A stretch of DNA of 39,642 nucleotides from a virus. Below the pieces are notes generated by a model. The model did no database searches, was not told the DNA's origin, and saw only the letters and a list, made by a program, of their open reading frames with translations. The position numbers were made by a program, and so were the translations under genes. The DNA lies in IMG/VR virus record IMGVR_UViG_3300030419_005314, positions 1 through 39,642 of that record. The stretch is one strand, 5' to 3'. Shown here in pieces: positions 1 to 8,939 of this stretch. The stretch's first letter is position 1. Each line of letters begins with the position of its first letter.

Positions 1-26
1 AATACGCTACTATCACCTATTGGCAT
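1..26 (-). CDS. Start of a truncated gene (only the first residues are present)
   Basis: An ATG at 24-26 on the minus strand opens a frame reading MPIGDSSV before it runs off the window. It is preceded by a clear GGAGAT ribosome binding site about eight bases upstream, and it follows the stop of the structural gene at 69 with a gap of only about 40 bases. It is therefore probably the next virion gene of the same operon. Eight residues are too few to assign a function. Confidence 0.55.
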
Positions 27-68
27 TGTATTATCTCCTATTACTAAAATTTATTCTATTTGTAAACA

Positions 69-782
69 TTAAAGTACGTCCATATCCATAAGTGGATTAT
101 TACCTTGATCAGCATCACCTGCTGGATCTGACGCTTCTTCTACTGTTGCATTTATACTTATACTTGTCGTTGTTATATTGTTAGCTAATTGTGTAACAAT
201 ATCAAAATCTTTTGGTGAATCTTCTTCATCAACTTGTTTAGCACCTGCACCTAAAGCAATACCTCTACCAGTTGGTGATAAAGTTATATTTGAAACTCTT
301 ACATTTCCTTGAGGAGCTACCGATACTCTCAATGTCGCAGTAGATGCTTCACTAAGTTGTACACTTTTTGTTGAATTTTTAATATCTAAAAATCCTCTAC
401 CATCTCCAAAATTAATACTCATCATAACATATGGTTGAAATGCCGCTCTACCTTGAACACCACCTTGAAATCCTACATTTTTAATTTGAGGTAAGGTATT
501 CGGACTTGTACCCCCTGCAGCTTCACCATTTGAATCTACCGCATCCACATCTTTAGGTGCTGCTGGAAAATTAAGTCCACCACCAAGTCCAATTGTCGCA
601 CCATCTGGATTTCGTCCCCTTGTTCCCGCTTTAACGGTTACCTTCGTTCCAAAAGAAGCTCCACTATCTACTCCCTGTCCAGATAAAATTACAGTTTTAT
701 CTGGAAATACCCCGTTAGTAGTTCCAACATTTTGTTTAGTTACTAAAACAAATACTCTACCTGTTTTTTGTATTGATGCCAT
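69..782 (-). CDS. Putative phage virion/tail protein, 237 residues
   Basis: I do not recognise a named family. The open frame extends 21 codons further upstream, but that extension lies wholly inside the preceding gene. The better start is the ATG at 780-782, just after that gene's stop at 784 and with a weak GGA element before it, giving an N-terminus MASIQKTGR. The protein has no signal peptide or membrane segment. It is rich in Gly, Ser, Thr, Asn and Val and low in charge, typical of beta-rich tail or neck components, and it ends in an acidic tail. It sits downstream of the two paralogous structural genes in the baseplate operon. A structural role is inferred from position and composition only. 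Confidence 0.6.
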   Translation of the reverse strand: MASIQKTGRVFVLVTKQNVGTTNGVFPDKTVILSGQGVDSGASFGTKVTVKAGTRGRNPDGATIGLGGGLNFPAAPKDVDAVDSNGEAAGGTSPNTLPQIKNVGFQGGVQGRAAFQPYVMMSINFGDGRGFLDIKNSTKSVQLSEASTATLRVSVAPQGNVRVSNITLSPTGRGIALGAGAKQVDEEDSPKDFDIVTQLANNITTTSISINATVEEASDPAGDADQGNNPLMDMDVL

Positions 783-783
783 A

Positions 784-1263
784 TTATATATCCGATTCCA
801 AGTTAATTGTTTCACCTTCAACAAATAATTTAGCATATGTATCATCTGTCAAAGTCATTGTATAAGCAGAATCATTAGAATTTAATGTTGATGGTTGGAA
901 TACAATAACTTGATATCCACCAACAACTTCATTTGTCAAATTCACCCCTGTAATTTCTATATTAGTTCCTGCAGTATCAGCTAAGTTATCAATTAATGGA
1001 CTACGCATTACAGCATCTTTATTATCTTCAGTCACACCAACTGTTCTCGTCATCGCTTCAAGGACAGGCATATTTAAAATTGTCTTATCATATGAATCTG
1101 GGCCATCTGGATGTGTTACATCAAATAAACTATAATCAACACCATCATCAGCCAAAGCGAATTTAGTTATTTTAACATCTCCACTCTTGGCTAAAGCTTG
1201 TCGTCCCGCTTCAGTCAATACTGCGTCTATAAATATAGTTACACTCTTATCTAAAAAAGCCAT
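784..1263 (-). CDS. Phage structural protein, paralogue of the next gene upstream
   Basis: This 159-residue protein shares its first ~75 residues with the product of 1263..1970. Both have an MA(F/Y)L(D/N)K start, an L-T-x-x-G-R-(Q/E)-x-L-A core, FALADD-x-VDY, and H-P-x-G followed by a Tyr-containing stretch ending in LP(V/L)LE. The N-terminal half looks like a shared attachment or folding domain, and the C-terminal halves diverge. The genes overlap by one base (TAATG), which implies translational coupling. Proteins with this FALADD-type N-terminus occur among virion genes of marine myophages as far as I recall. The exact role (baseplate, fibre or neck) is unknown. Confidence 0.65.
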   Translation of the reverse strand: MAFLDKSVTIFIDAVLTEAGRQALAKSGDVKITKFALADDGVDYSLFDVTHPDGPDSYDKTILNMPVLEAMTRTVGVTEDNKDAVMRSPLIDNLADTAGTNIEITGVNLTNEVVGGYQVIVFQPSTLNSNDSAYTMTLTDDTYAKLFVEGETINLESDI

Positions 1264-1970
1264 TAATCTGCCGATTTATAATTTAGTTTTATAGTTAATG
1301 CTGCTGTTGCACCAGATTTTAATCCAGTAACTATACAAGTTGTCTTAGAACCATCTTGACTACTTGTAATTCTTTTAGCTTTAATTTTTATTGAATTATT
1401 TCCTGCTGGTACTATTAATGTTTGAGATGCCCTAAACTTCTTAGATACATCTGTTGGTTGATTGAATGTTCCTGCAGTGGTTACATCATCATCAATATAC
1501 ATAAAAGCTATATTGGTATTTAAAAGTGTATAAGAATATGCCTCAGGTGCAGCCGCTTGAGATAAATTTTTAGTATTACATTGTAGAGAAGCTTCTGTCG
1601 CTGTTGCACTGGTATTTCTCCAATCTAAGTTTAAAACACCATTATTAGTATTTACCTTACTATTAAATTCTCCATCAATACTTGCCAATTTAAATCCTTG
1701 TGATTTATCTAAATGATCTGTATTGAGTAACAATTTATATTTCATTACACTTGTTTCATTTGGCACTGGTTCTAATAACGGTAAATTCTCGATTACATTT
1801 CCGTAATAATCTGAACCTGAAGGATGTGCTGTATCCCATAGTGCGTAATCCACTTCGTCATCTGCCAATGCGAAATGTGATACATTAAAAGCACCTCTTG
1901 CCAATAACTCTCGACCTTTATTAGTCAATATGGCTTTAAGTACTTGTGTTGTTTTATTTAAATAGGCCAT
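1263..1970 (-). CDS. Phage structural protein, longer member of the paralogous pair
   Basis: A 235-residue protein whose N-terminal domain (about residues 1-75) is clearly homologous to the product of 784..1263. The C-terminal two thirds are unrelated to it and look like beta-sandwich sequence, with alternating hydrophobic residues and many Ser, Thr and Asn. No signal peptide or membrane segment is visible. The ribosome binding site is strong: GGAG lies 8 bases before the ATG, in the GGAGATAAATAA context that recurs at several starts here. The arrangement (conserved N-terminal docking domain, variable C-terminal body) fits tail-tip or fibre-attached proteins, but this is inference. Confidence 0.65.
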   Translation of the reverse strand: MAYLNKTTQVLKAILTNKGRELLARGAFNVSHFALADDEVDYALWDTAHPSGSDYYGNVIENLPLLEPVPNETSVMKYKLLLNTDHLDKSQGFKLASIDGEFNSKVNTNNGVLNLDWRNTSATATEASLQCNTKNLSQAAAPEAYSYTLLNTNIAFMYIDDDVTTAGTFNQPTDVSKKFRASQTLIVPAGNNSIKIKAKRITSSQDGSKTTCIVTGLKSGATAALTIKLNYKSAD

Positions 1971-2010
1971 TTATTTATCTCCAATACTACTTTAAATATA
2001 AATATAATTT

Positions 2011-5000
2011 TTATCCACTTTCATCTATATCAAATTCAGTTCTAATCTGTAGACTATCTCGTGCATCACCTGTAAGTCTTGTAGGACTTGTAAGTATAAA
2101 CGCTACTGGTTTGTAATCTTTTTCTCCATTTTCATCTAAACTATATGGAGCCGAATCTACATCATTCTTAGAACCTTCAAACATAATTCTTCTCAAAGCT
2201 GTTACATTCTCTGTAATTTTTTCAAAACTAGAAGTTACAAAACTTACACTTGAGGCCGTCCCTGCTATAAAATTCTCTTTCGTACTATAAATATAATGTC
2301 TATCTTGATTATAATCAGAAACTCTTTGATTATCTATTACATTTATAGATTCTGTAAAAACACTCGAAGGGCCTCCTATATAAATAGAAGAAGTTGTATA
2401 ATTTCGTCCAAACCATCCAAATTTATCTACTCTATTTAAATCTCTTATTGTTGGTTTATCACTATCTACATTAATAGTACTATCATAATATTGATTTTCA
2501 GATGTTAAATCATGAGTTGAGTCAGCATCTATTTCTTTATCTAAATGAGTAACACTTTGACTTACTTCAAAATATTCATTTTCTGCAGTTTGTTCTACAG
2601 TTTCTCCTTCTTCTGCGTTATATTGAATTGTAGATTCATAAACTGGATTTTCTTGAGTAGGATGGTTAATTGGTTGTTTATTTCTTTCCAATACATTATT
2701 TTCAACCAAAACACCTACTATTCCTTTAGCTCGAGCTGGTAATAAAGATTCTAATTGTCTAAATAAAGAATGGTCATAATATTCTAAAACTCTCAAATAA
2801 TCAAAAAAGTTATTTGCTCCAGTATACTTCTTAAAATATTCTTCTTTCATTTGGTCTAAGCCCCTATAACTATATTCCAAATCGTCTCTACTATCCCCAA
2901 GATAATTATCAAAATTAAAATCTGACATTTGATTCATTATATCTTGGTTAATTACATCTACAGGAGAAAAATAAACACCTACTCGATTTAAATCTAAAGG
3001 AGACCTATCAAATTCAGATTCTTCTATTCTTTCCGTTGGATTTAGATTTATCAAATTACCAACTCTACTTTTTATATATCTCGCATCCTCTAATCTTATC
3101 TTATTATTATTAACTCTTATTCCCCCTATCTGTGGTAAAGGAAATTTTGTTCTATCTACTACATCTGAATAATTATTTTCATTTGCAAAACCAGTAGCTA
3201 TACCATTAAGAGGTGATGATTGGTCTGTAGATGTATCTCGTACAGAACTATCGGATGAATGATTTTTATCTTCATTAAAAGAATATCTTAATGCAATATC
3301 TTCATAAGATGCACTAATTGAATTTCCTGCGAAAGATTGAGGATTCTCCACATGCTCATTAAATGGTTTCTCATCTAAAGAAGATTTCCATAATCTAAAT
3401 TCCATCATAGAACCACTAAATTGACCACCAAAATCTTTTGTAGTACCACCACCAATCCATAATGAACCAGTTTCATCAAATTTATTATTAAAAGAACTCG
3501 ATACTGAAGTTAAAAATTCGGTTGAAACATTATCTTGATACAACATGGTATCTCGTCCAGCATCCCATTGTTTAACTATCAAATCATATTTGTATCCCTC
3601 ATCAGTAGTATCATTTCCAAAGACTCGTCTAAGTGAACCATCATCTACATATACATTTGGATTTAATGTAACGTTATTTGGATCATTACTTCTTTTTTTC
3701 ACCGCCATTCGTAAACTTAAATGTTTTACATTTGGTTGTTTTAATGTAACTCGTAATCTCAATCTTTTCCAATTTGTATAAATACCGTCTTGGAAAGAAT
3801 GAATTCCATAATTATTAGGAATATTTTCAGTATGATAATTTCTGGTACCCCAATTCAGTACTTTACCTTTATCATCTAATTCAAGAACACTTATTTCCAT
3901 AGTTGCTGTATTAGTCTCAGTTCTCGCATATACAGAGAAATCAAATGTCTGTCCATATGAACCTGTAATGAATCTCGCATCCGCTCTATTATTTCCACCA
4001 TAGTCATAAATTTTACCATCACTATTTCTATATGGATATGTATATAAGTTTGTAGCTACTCTTGTAGTCTTATCATTTTCATCACCAACATCTACTGTTG
4101 CTTGGGTATGTGTCATTTTTAAAGAATAAGTTGAACCAGGTCTGGTATAAGCAGATGCACTATTAATTAATAATGTTCCATGTTCCGCAGCACTAAATGG
4201 TATATCATTATATTCACTTGGAGTATCTGGTGCAACTATATGACCAGCTGTAGTAGACCCAAAACTTCCTGTTTCAAATACATTACCAATCAACTCTTGA
4301 GAACTGGGACTCCTTCGTAATAAAACAGACCAGAAATCTCCATTATAGAATGGTAACGGTGCACTCGACATAGTAACATAAGTAGATACTGCTTCTGCAC
4401 CCCAACCTTCTGTAGATGGAACTTTTGTATCATTATTAGTTGAACCCGATAGACTAAATACTATTCTACCAATATTGTCCGTAGAACCATTATCTCTTAA
4501 ATGAAATCCCCAGTTATTACCATCTTCACCACCACCTTGTACTATTGTCATATTGGAACTTGATACAGCCTTAAATCTAAACTCCATACTATTTGGAACT
4601 TTTGTACCACCTAATCCAAGTGTCTTTGACCAAGATGAGGATACAAAACTTGCCGCTTTGAAATCTACAGCCTTTGTAAATCTTCTACTTGTTTCATATA
4701 TTGGATTCACATCTGTAACAGTTGGGCCTCCGAATTCTCTAACCCTCAATATAGTAGAAGAAATACCATAACAATTTATCAATCCTTTTAACGCATCAAC
4801 TGTACCTTTAGATTTTAAAAAGAAAGGCATGTTAGCAATAATTCTTTTCCAAATTTCTCTCGATACATCTTGTAATGAAGAACTTGCATATAAAGTTGTT
4901 TGATTATCACTATCTACTGATTTACCAAATAAAAATTTATCTAATTTTATAAGGTCATATCCATCTTGAAGTTCCCACCCAAAAGATTTAGCTACTGAAT

Positions 5001-7431
5001 ATATTAACTCTTTTGATAATCCTTTACTTAACGCTTCATCTGTTTCATATACTTGTCCAAATCTATCAATATAATTTTTTAAATTATCAAAATGCTGTCC
5101 CATCATATCTACAAATTTAATAAAATCTTGATTTTCTCTATCATCTCGTATATGGTCTGGTAAATGATATATTAATCTATCAAGATTTTCTGTATCATAT
5201 GTAGACGCACTTGTATGATTTAAATTATACCAATCAACAGCGGTACTATTAGTACTTCTCAATAAAGTATATGGTTTTGTAGATGTGGTTTTTGGCCAAG
5301 ATGCGTCATAAAATAATCCTGCACTTCCAGATGAATAAGATGAACTATCAAAATACAAATATCTTTCATATCCATCAAAAGTATTAATAACCTCATTAAC
5401 AGCTATCTCCCATCTTTCAGCTTCATCCTTACGTGCCGTTAAAGCAGTATTTGCATCTTGTCCTAAATATCCTGCAGAACTTAAAGTTCCAGCAATAGAA
5501 GAACTTTTATCAGTATATTCTTCTATCTTTTCTAATTTAGTTTTAAAATTTTCTAATCGTCTTCGAGCTGAACTAAATTTAATAAATTTATCATAGTTAG
5601 AATAATCAATATTCAAATCAACTGAATTAAATGAACCACTTACAATATCTCGTTCTATATCCTTTGCTACAGAACTACTTGCTTGAATTAAATCATCATA
5701 ACTCAGTGCCTCAGTAGACCGTTCTCTTATCTTTGAAGCATTACCAACACCACCTACTGGTAATCTTAAAACATTTGTAGGAGGCGGTGGTGCTTGATAA
5801 GTAACATAATTTATTGGATACGATTGTGGATTTAAAGCTATTTTTGTAAAGATAACATCTTTACCTACGTCTATAGTTCCTGGTAATGGTTTGTCTAACA
5901 TAACTAAAAGTTTGTTTTCAGCAAACATTTTATTCGTTACTACATATGGAACTTTATTACATAAAATAGCTATATCTGATTTTTCAACATCTCTTACTGT
6001 ATTTTTAAAATTAAGTTGTAGATTATCTTTATCATTTACACCAACTATATCAAATAAATCAATTCCATTACGTTCCGCGTATTCTTTAACTGAAACTTCT
6101 AATCCAAATTCTGTAATATTTTCTGCATTCGACCCATAACTCAATACTCTCGATTCATATGACCTATAAGTTATAATTTCCCTTGTGACTTCTTCTTCAA
6201 TTGTTTTTGTAAAAAATGGATCATTTTCATCTCTGTACATATGGTCTTTCATAAACTCAATGGCGCTATTATCACCAGAGTCTAAATCCGCTATATCATT
6301 TTGACTCAAATCACCAATTCTAAAAGTAGGGTCTGCTTTATAAACCCACATACCATTTTCTATATTATGGTCGTACCAATATAAAAACTGTTGGTTAAAA
6401 GTATAGTCTTCGTGACCATCATATGGATCTGTGAATGACTCAATGAAAAGAAAATTACCATCAAAATCTTTAGGCCATCCTGGTAATAACGGTTGTCCAT
6501 TATCAAAAAGAGTTGGATCTACTGCTTTATGTAAAGGATAACCATTTATCAACTTATCTTGTGGCCATATAGGAACATTATTTTCATCATAAGAAATACC
6601 CTTAACATTTTGTGCCCAACTTGTTTCAACTGGATCCCATACCCATTGACCAAATTCAGAAACATAATCATCTGCAGGGCCTGGTGCACCAGAAGGTTTA
6701 GGTTCTATATAATATTCAGTTCTTACTTCTGTTTCGGTTACTTCATCAACTGTATCAATAAAATAATTTGGTATTGTTAATTCTATAGTACTCTTATCAC
6801 CTAAATCCAATCCCGCAGTAAATACTTCCCATACATCTTTTTCGATATAACCACTATCTTTTGCAGGATTGGTTGAAAAAATATTAGTTTCTGTATTTTC
6901 AAAATAATAACCATCTGCTATTCTATTCAAAAAATCAGTATCAAATTTTAAATTACTAAACTGTATATTGTAAAGCTCATTTTTTAAATGATGTTTTTTA
7001 TCAATTACAAGTTCTTTTCTATTAGGTGAAATAAATTCTATAATATAACTTGGTGTATCACTAAATACTTCTGTAGCAGGATCTGGAGAAAATTGAATAT
7101 CATCTTCATTCGTGGATGTTGAACCCATTCCAGCTACTTTTTTATATAATTTTCCGTTCCAATCAATAAAACCTCGCGTCCATATATTACCATCCTGTTC
7201 AAATATAAAAGTTTTTAAGCTTCCACCAATTCGTTCTAAAAAATTATATTCTAATTCTGATATACCAACTGGTTGTCCCATAAGCTCTAAATCATTAGCC
7301 AAATATAATGTTGATACTATATCAGTTTGTGGAAGTAATTCTATTGATAAGATATTCTCAAGGTTATCGCGTGCCGTTATATGTAATATATCGGTTGAAC
7401 CAAAATCATCTATTTTATTACCGAATGCCAT
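2011..7431 (-). CDS. Very large baseplate/tail protein with gpI-like core and concanavalin-A/LamG-like domains
   Basis: An 1806-residue protein, the largest gene in the window. It lies where T4-like phages carry large baseplate wedge genes, downstream of gp25- and gp6-like genes. Three zones can be seen. Residues 1 to about 560 are baseplate-like and end in a PPPP linker. A helical section around residues 600-920 contains a Phe/Leu/Lys-rich stretch (PFFLKSKGTVDALKGLIN) resembling phage tail protein I-type domains. Residues about 930-1400 are Ser/Gly-rich with two LamG or concanavalin-like signatures, including MEFRLWKSSLDE, suggesting carbohydrate binding. A charged C-terminal section follows. 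It probably joins a baseplate structural part to a receptor-binding or decorating part. It abuts the next gene upstream, whose stop at 7432 is adjacent to this start. Confidence 0.75.
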   Translation of the reverse strand: MAFGNKIDDFGSTDILHITARDNLENILSIELLPQTDIVSTLYLANDLELMGQPVGISELEYNFLERIGGSLKTFIFEQDGNIWTRGFIDWNGKLYKKVAGMGSTSTNEDDIQFSPDPATEVFSDTPSYIIEFISPNRKELVIDKKHHLKNELYNIQFSNLKFDTDFLNRIADGYYFENTETNIFSTNPAKDSGYIEKDVWEVFTAGLDLGDKSTIELTIPNYFIDTVDEVTETEVRTEYYIEPKPSGAPGPADDYVSEFGQWVWDPVETSWAQNVKGISYDENNVPIWPQDKLINGYPLHKAVDPTLFDNGQPLLPGWPKDFDGNFLFIESFTDPYDGHEDYTFNQQFLYWYDHNIENGMWVYKADPTFRIGDLSQNDIADLDSGDNSAIEFMKDHMYRDENDPFFTKTIEEEVTREIITYRSYESRVLSYGSNAENITEFGLEVSVKEYAERNGIDLFDIVGVNDKDNLQLNFKNTVRDVEKSDIAILCNKVPYVVTNKMFAENKLLVMLDKPLPGTIDVGKDVIFTKIALNPQSYPINYVTYQAPPPPTNVLRLPVGGVGNASKIRERSTEALSYDDLIQASSSVAKDIERDIVSGSFNSVDLNIDYSNYDKFIKFSSARRRLENFKTKLEKIEEYTDKSSSIAGTLSSAGYLGQDANTALTARKDEAERWEIAVNEVINTFDGYERYLYFDSSSYSSGSAGLFYDASWPKTTSTKPYTLLRSTNSTAVDWYNLNHTSASTYDTENLDRLIYHLPDHIRDDRENQDFIKFVDMMGQHFDNLKNYIDRFGQVYETDEALSKGLSKELIYSVAKSFGWELQDGYDLIKLDKFLFGKSVDSDNQTTLYASSSLQDVSREIWKRIIANMPFFLKSKGTVDALKGLINCYGISSTILRVREFGGPTVTDVNPIYETSRRFTKAVDFKAASFVSSSWSKTLGLGGTKVPNSMEFRFKAVSSSNMTIVQGGGEDGNNWGFHLRDNGSTDNIGRIVFSLSGSTNNDTKVPSTEGWGAEAVSTYVTMSSAPLPFYNGDFWSVLLRRSPSSQELIGNVFETGSFGSTTAGHIVAPDTPSEYNDIPFSAAEHGTLLINSASAYTRPGSTYSLKMTHTQATVDVGDENDKTTRVATNLYTYPYRNSDGKIYDYGGNNRADARFITGSYGQTFDFSVYARTETNTATMEISVLELDDKGKVLNWGTRNYHTENIPNNYGIHSFQDGIYTNWKRLRLRVTLKQPNVKHLSLRMAVKKRSNDPNNVTLNPNVYVDDGSLRRVFGNDTTDEGYKYDLIVKQWDAGRDTMLYQDNVSTEFLTSVSSSFNNKFDETGSLWIGGGTTKDFGGQFSGSMMEFRLWKSSLDEKPFNEHVENPQSFAGNSISASYEDIALRYSFNEDKNHSSDSSVRDTSTDQSSPLNGIATGFANENNYSDVVDRTKFPLPQIGGIRVNNNKIRLEDARYIKSRVGNLINLNPTERIEESEFDRSPLDLNRVGVYFSPVDVINQDIMNQMSDFNFDNYLGDSRDDLEYSYRGLDQMKEEYFKKYTGANNFFDYLRVLEYYDHSLFRQLESLLPARAKGIVGVLVENNVLERNKQPINHPTQENPVYESTIQYNAEEGETVEQTAENEYFEVSQSVTHLDKEIDADSTHDLTSENQYYDSTINVDSDKPTIRDLNRVDKFGWFGRNYTTSSIYIGGPSSVFTESINVIDNQRVSDYNQDRHYIYSTKENFIAGTASSVSFVTSSFEKITENVTALRRIMFEGSKNDVDSAPYSLDENGEKDYKPVAFILTSPTRLTGDARDSLQIRTEFDIDESG

Positions 7432-7818
7432 TTATACCCAACTATCCTTTAAATCTGGAAGTTCTTTAAACGATTCCTTTAGTGTTGTCTCATCAGCCTC
7501 ATAACTCTCCAATGTAGGCTTATCTCTATAATGTACTGTTAATTTTTTTTGTTTTTCACCTACTTGAAAACCTTCTAATTCAATATTTTCTATAACATCA
7601 AAACTATCTGGGTCTTGAAAAAAAACTAACTTACCTTCATTGTCCGTAAAATTATTATCAATTTCAATATTATGGTCGTCTGCATCTGCAGCATCATCAG
7701 ATATTGTCATTCCTTGAAAAGCAAGTCTCCTTACTTCATTAAGATAATTTCTTTTATTTAGTTCTTTTATTCTTTTCCCGAAATCTAAACGTTCAAGTTC
7801 TTCTGGAGTGTACGGCAT
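7432..7818 (-). CDS. Small acidic baseplate-operon protein, 128 residues
   Basis: Not recognised. The N-terminal third is helical and basic (repeated Leu, Arg and Lys), and the rest is strongly acidic with many Asp and Glu. There is no membrane segment. The gene lies between the fibre-like gene (stop end at 7821) and the 1806-residue gene (start at 7431) with essentially no intergenic space, so it is cotranscribed with baseplate components. A small adaptor or connector in the baseplate is a reasonable guess, but only position supports it. Confidence 0.6.
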   Translation of the reverse strand: MPYTPEELERLDFGKRIKELNKRNYLNEVRRLAFQGMTISDDAADADDHNIEIDNNFTDNEGKLVFFQDPDSFDVIENIELEGFQVGEKQKKLTVHYRDKPTLESYEADETTLKESFKELPDLKDSWV

Positions 7819-7820
7819 TT

Positions 7821-8939
7821 TTATCTACTCACTTTGAATTTAAAATCTTCACCACCATAATAGTTTATTGTTTTACTGGCCCCACTACCACTTACAACCT
7901 TATATTCTATCTGATAATATCTTTCTGATTGTAATCCATTTAACCAGACATTAAAATAATTACCTGAACTATCACATGACAAATATGAACCAGAACCATA
8001 CGGTACAATAACATCTTCACTCAATGCATCTTTTATTTGATAATAAGAGGACGCACTTGGTAAATGATGTATAGTTACACCATCATTTACAGTTGTAGTA
8101 CTATATGTTTTTGCTGGATACCTTTCTCTTGCTACTACTCTAAATTTTACTTTAGATTTTTCTCTATACTCAGGTCTTAACCCTTTCATATAAAAAACTA
8201 TATCTTCTAATTGAGAACCACTTAATTGTGTAAGACTTCCAGATGACCATAATGAATCATTCCATTCCGCTTCCAATTTAGGTTGATATATAGTATTAGT
8301 CTCTCTACTAAAAAATGCGAAATGTCCATACTTTGTAGTATTACCTTCTTCTGCGTTTGAATTTGAATTACCAACACTACCACTTCTCTTTACCATAAAT
8401 CCTTGATTTGGTACAGTACCATCATACCATTTATTTACAATATCAGTAACATCCATTCTCATATCTGTAGTCTCGTAAGCAAATGATTGAGAAGCCTCAT
8501 ATCCACTTCCACTATACCAATTTCCCCCTGTATCATTACTACCACTTATCCATTGCGTACCATCTGTTTCTCCAATTCTATATCTCCAACTTACACCTTC
8601 AGTTGTTTTTGGATTATCATGAAATTTACCTTGTCCACCATCCCAACTTTGACTTACTGGATATGCATATAAAGATTGGGTAGTATTTAGTTCTGCGGAA
8701 TTCGCATCATATAAATTTAAATAATATTTTGCATTTGATGGTATTGTTCCATCTACAACCGATTCAGAAATTTCAGTTATATCAAATTTTATTAAGGCTC
8801 TGGAAACTTTAATTACAGAACCATTATCATTCATATCTTTACGAACTTCTAATATTTCATCAATACCTGTATTTTGAGATTGTGTTGCTTCACCCTCATA
8901 TAATGTTGCGTCTGTATCAGCGTATATAAAATAATGCAT
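7821..8939 (-). CDS. Tail fibre-like protein with DNRLRE-type N-terminal domain
   Basis: 372 residues. Residues 1 to about 230 resemble the DNRLRE domain of surface proteins: an early ATLYEG stretch, then SRALIKFDI, a Trp-containing central part, a D-(V/I)-T-x-(I/L)-V-x-x-W element and a late FFSRE strand. These are typical of beta-sandwich stalk modules. The C-terminal part, with YYQIEYKV and GGEDFKFKVS, looks like a further beta domain. It starts in a TAATG-type overlap with the gp6-like gene, so it is in the wedge operon. A fibre or baseplate-decoration role is inferred. The DNRLRE assignment is by motif memory and should be confirmed by a profile search. Confidence 0.65.
   Translation of the reverse strand: MHYFIYADTDATLYEGEATQSQNTGIDEILEVRKDMNDNGSVIKVSRALIKFDITEISESVVDGTIPSNAKYYLNLYDANSAELNTTQSLYAYPVSQSWDGGQGKFHDNPKTTEGVSWRYRIGETDGTQWISGSNDTGGNWYSGSGYEASQSFAYETTDMRMDVTDIVNKWYDGTVPNQGFMVKRSGSVGNSNSNAEEGNTTKYGHFAFFSRETNTIYQPKLEAEWNDSLWSSGSLTQLSGSQLEDIVFYMKGLRPEYREKSKVKFRVVARERYPAKTYSTTTVNDGVTIHHLPSASSYYQIKDALSEDVIVPYGSGSYLSCDSSGNYFNVWLNGLQSERYYQIEYKVVSGSGASKTINYYGGEDFKFKVSR

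Noticed and set aside
7112-7504. Plus-strand frame of 130 codons
   Set aside because: Fully antisense to the baseplate gene and its neighbour, no ribosome binding site, composition typical of an antisense reading.
8483-8683. Overlapping plus-strand frames in the fibre gene
   Set aside because: His/Tyr/Leu-rich products expected from antisense reading of a Thr/Ser/Gly-rich gene; no start signals.
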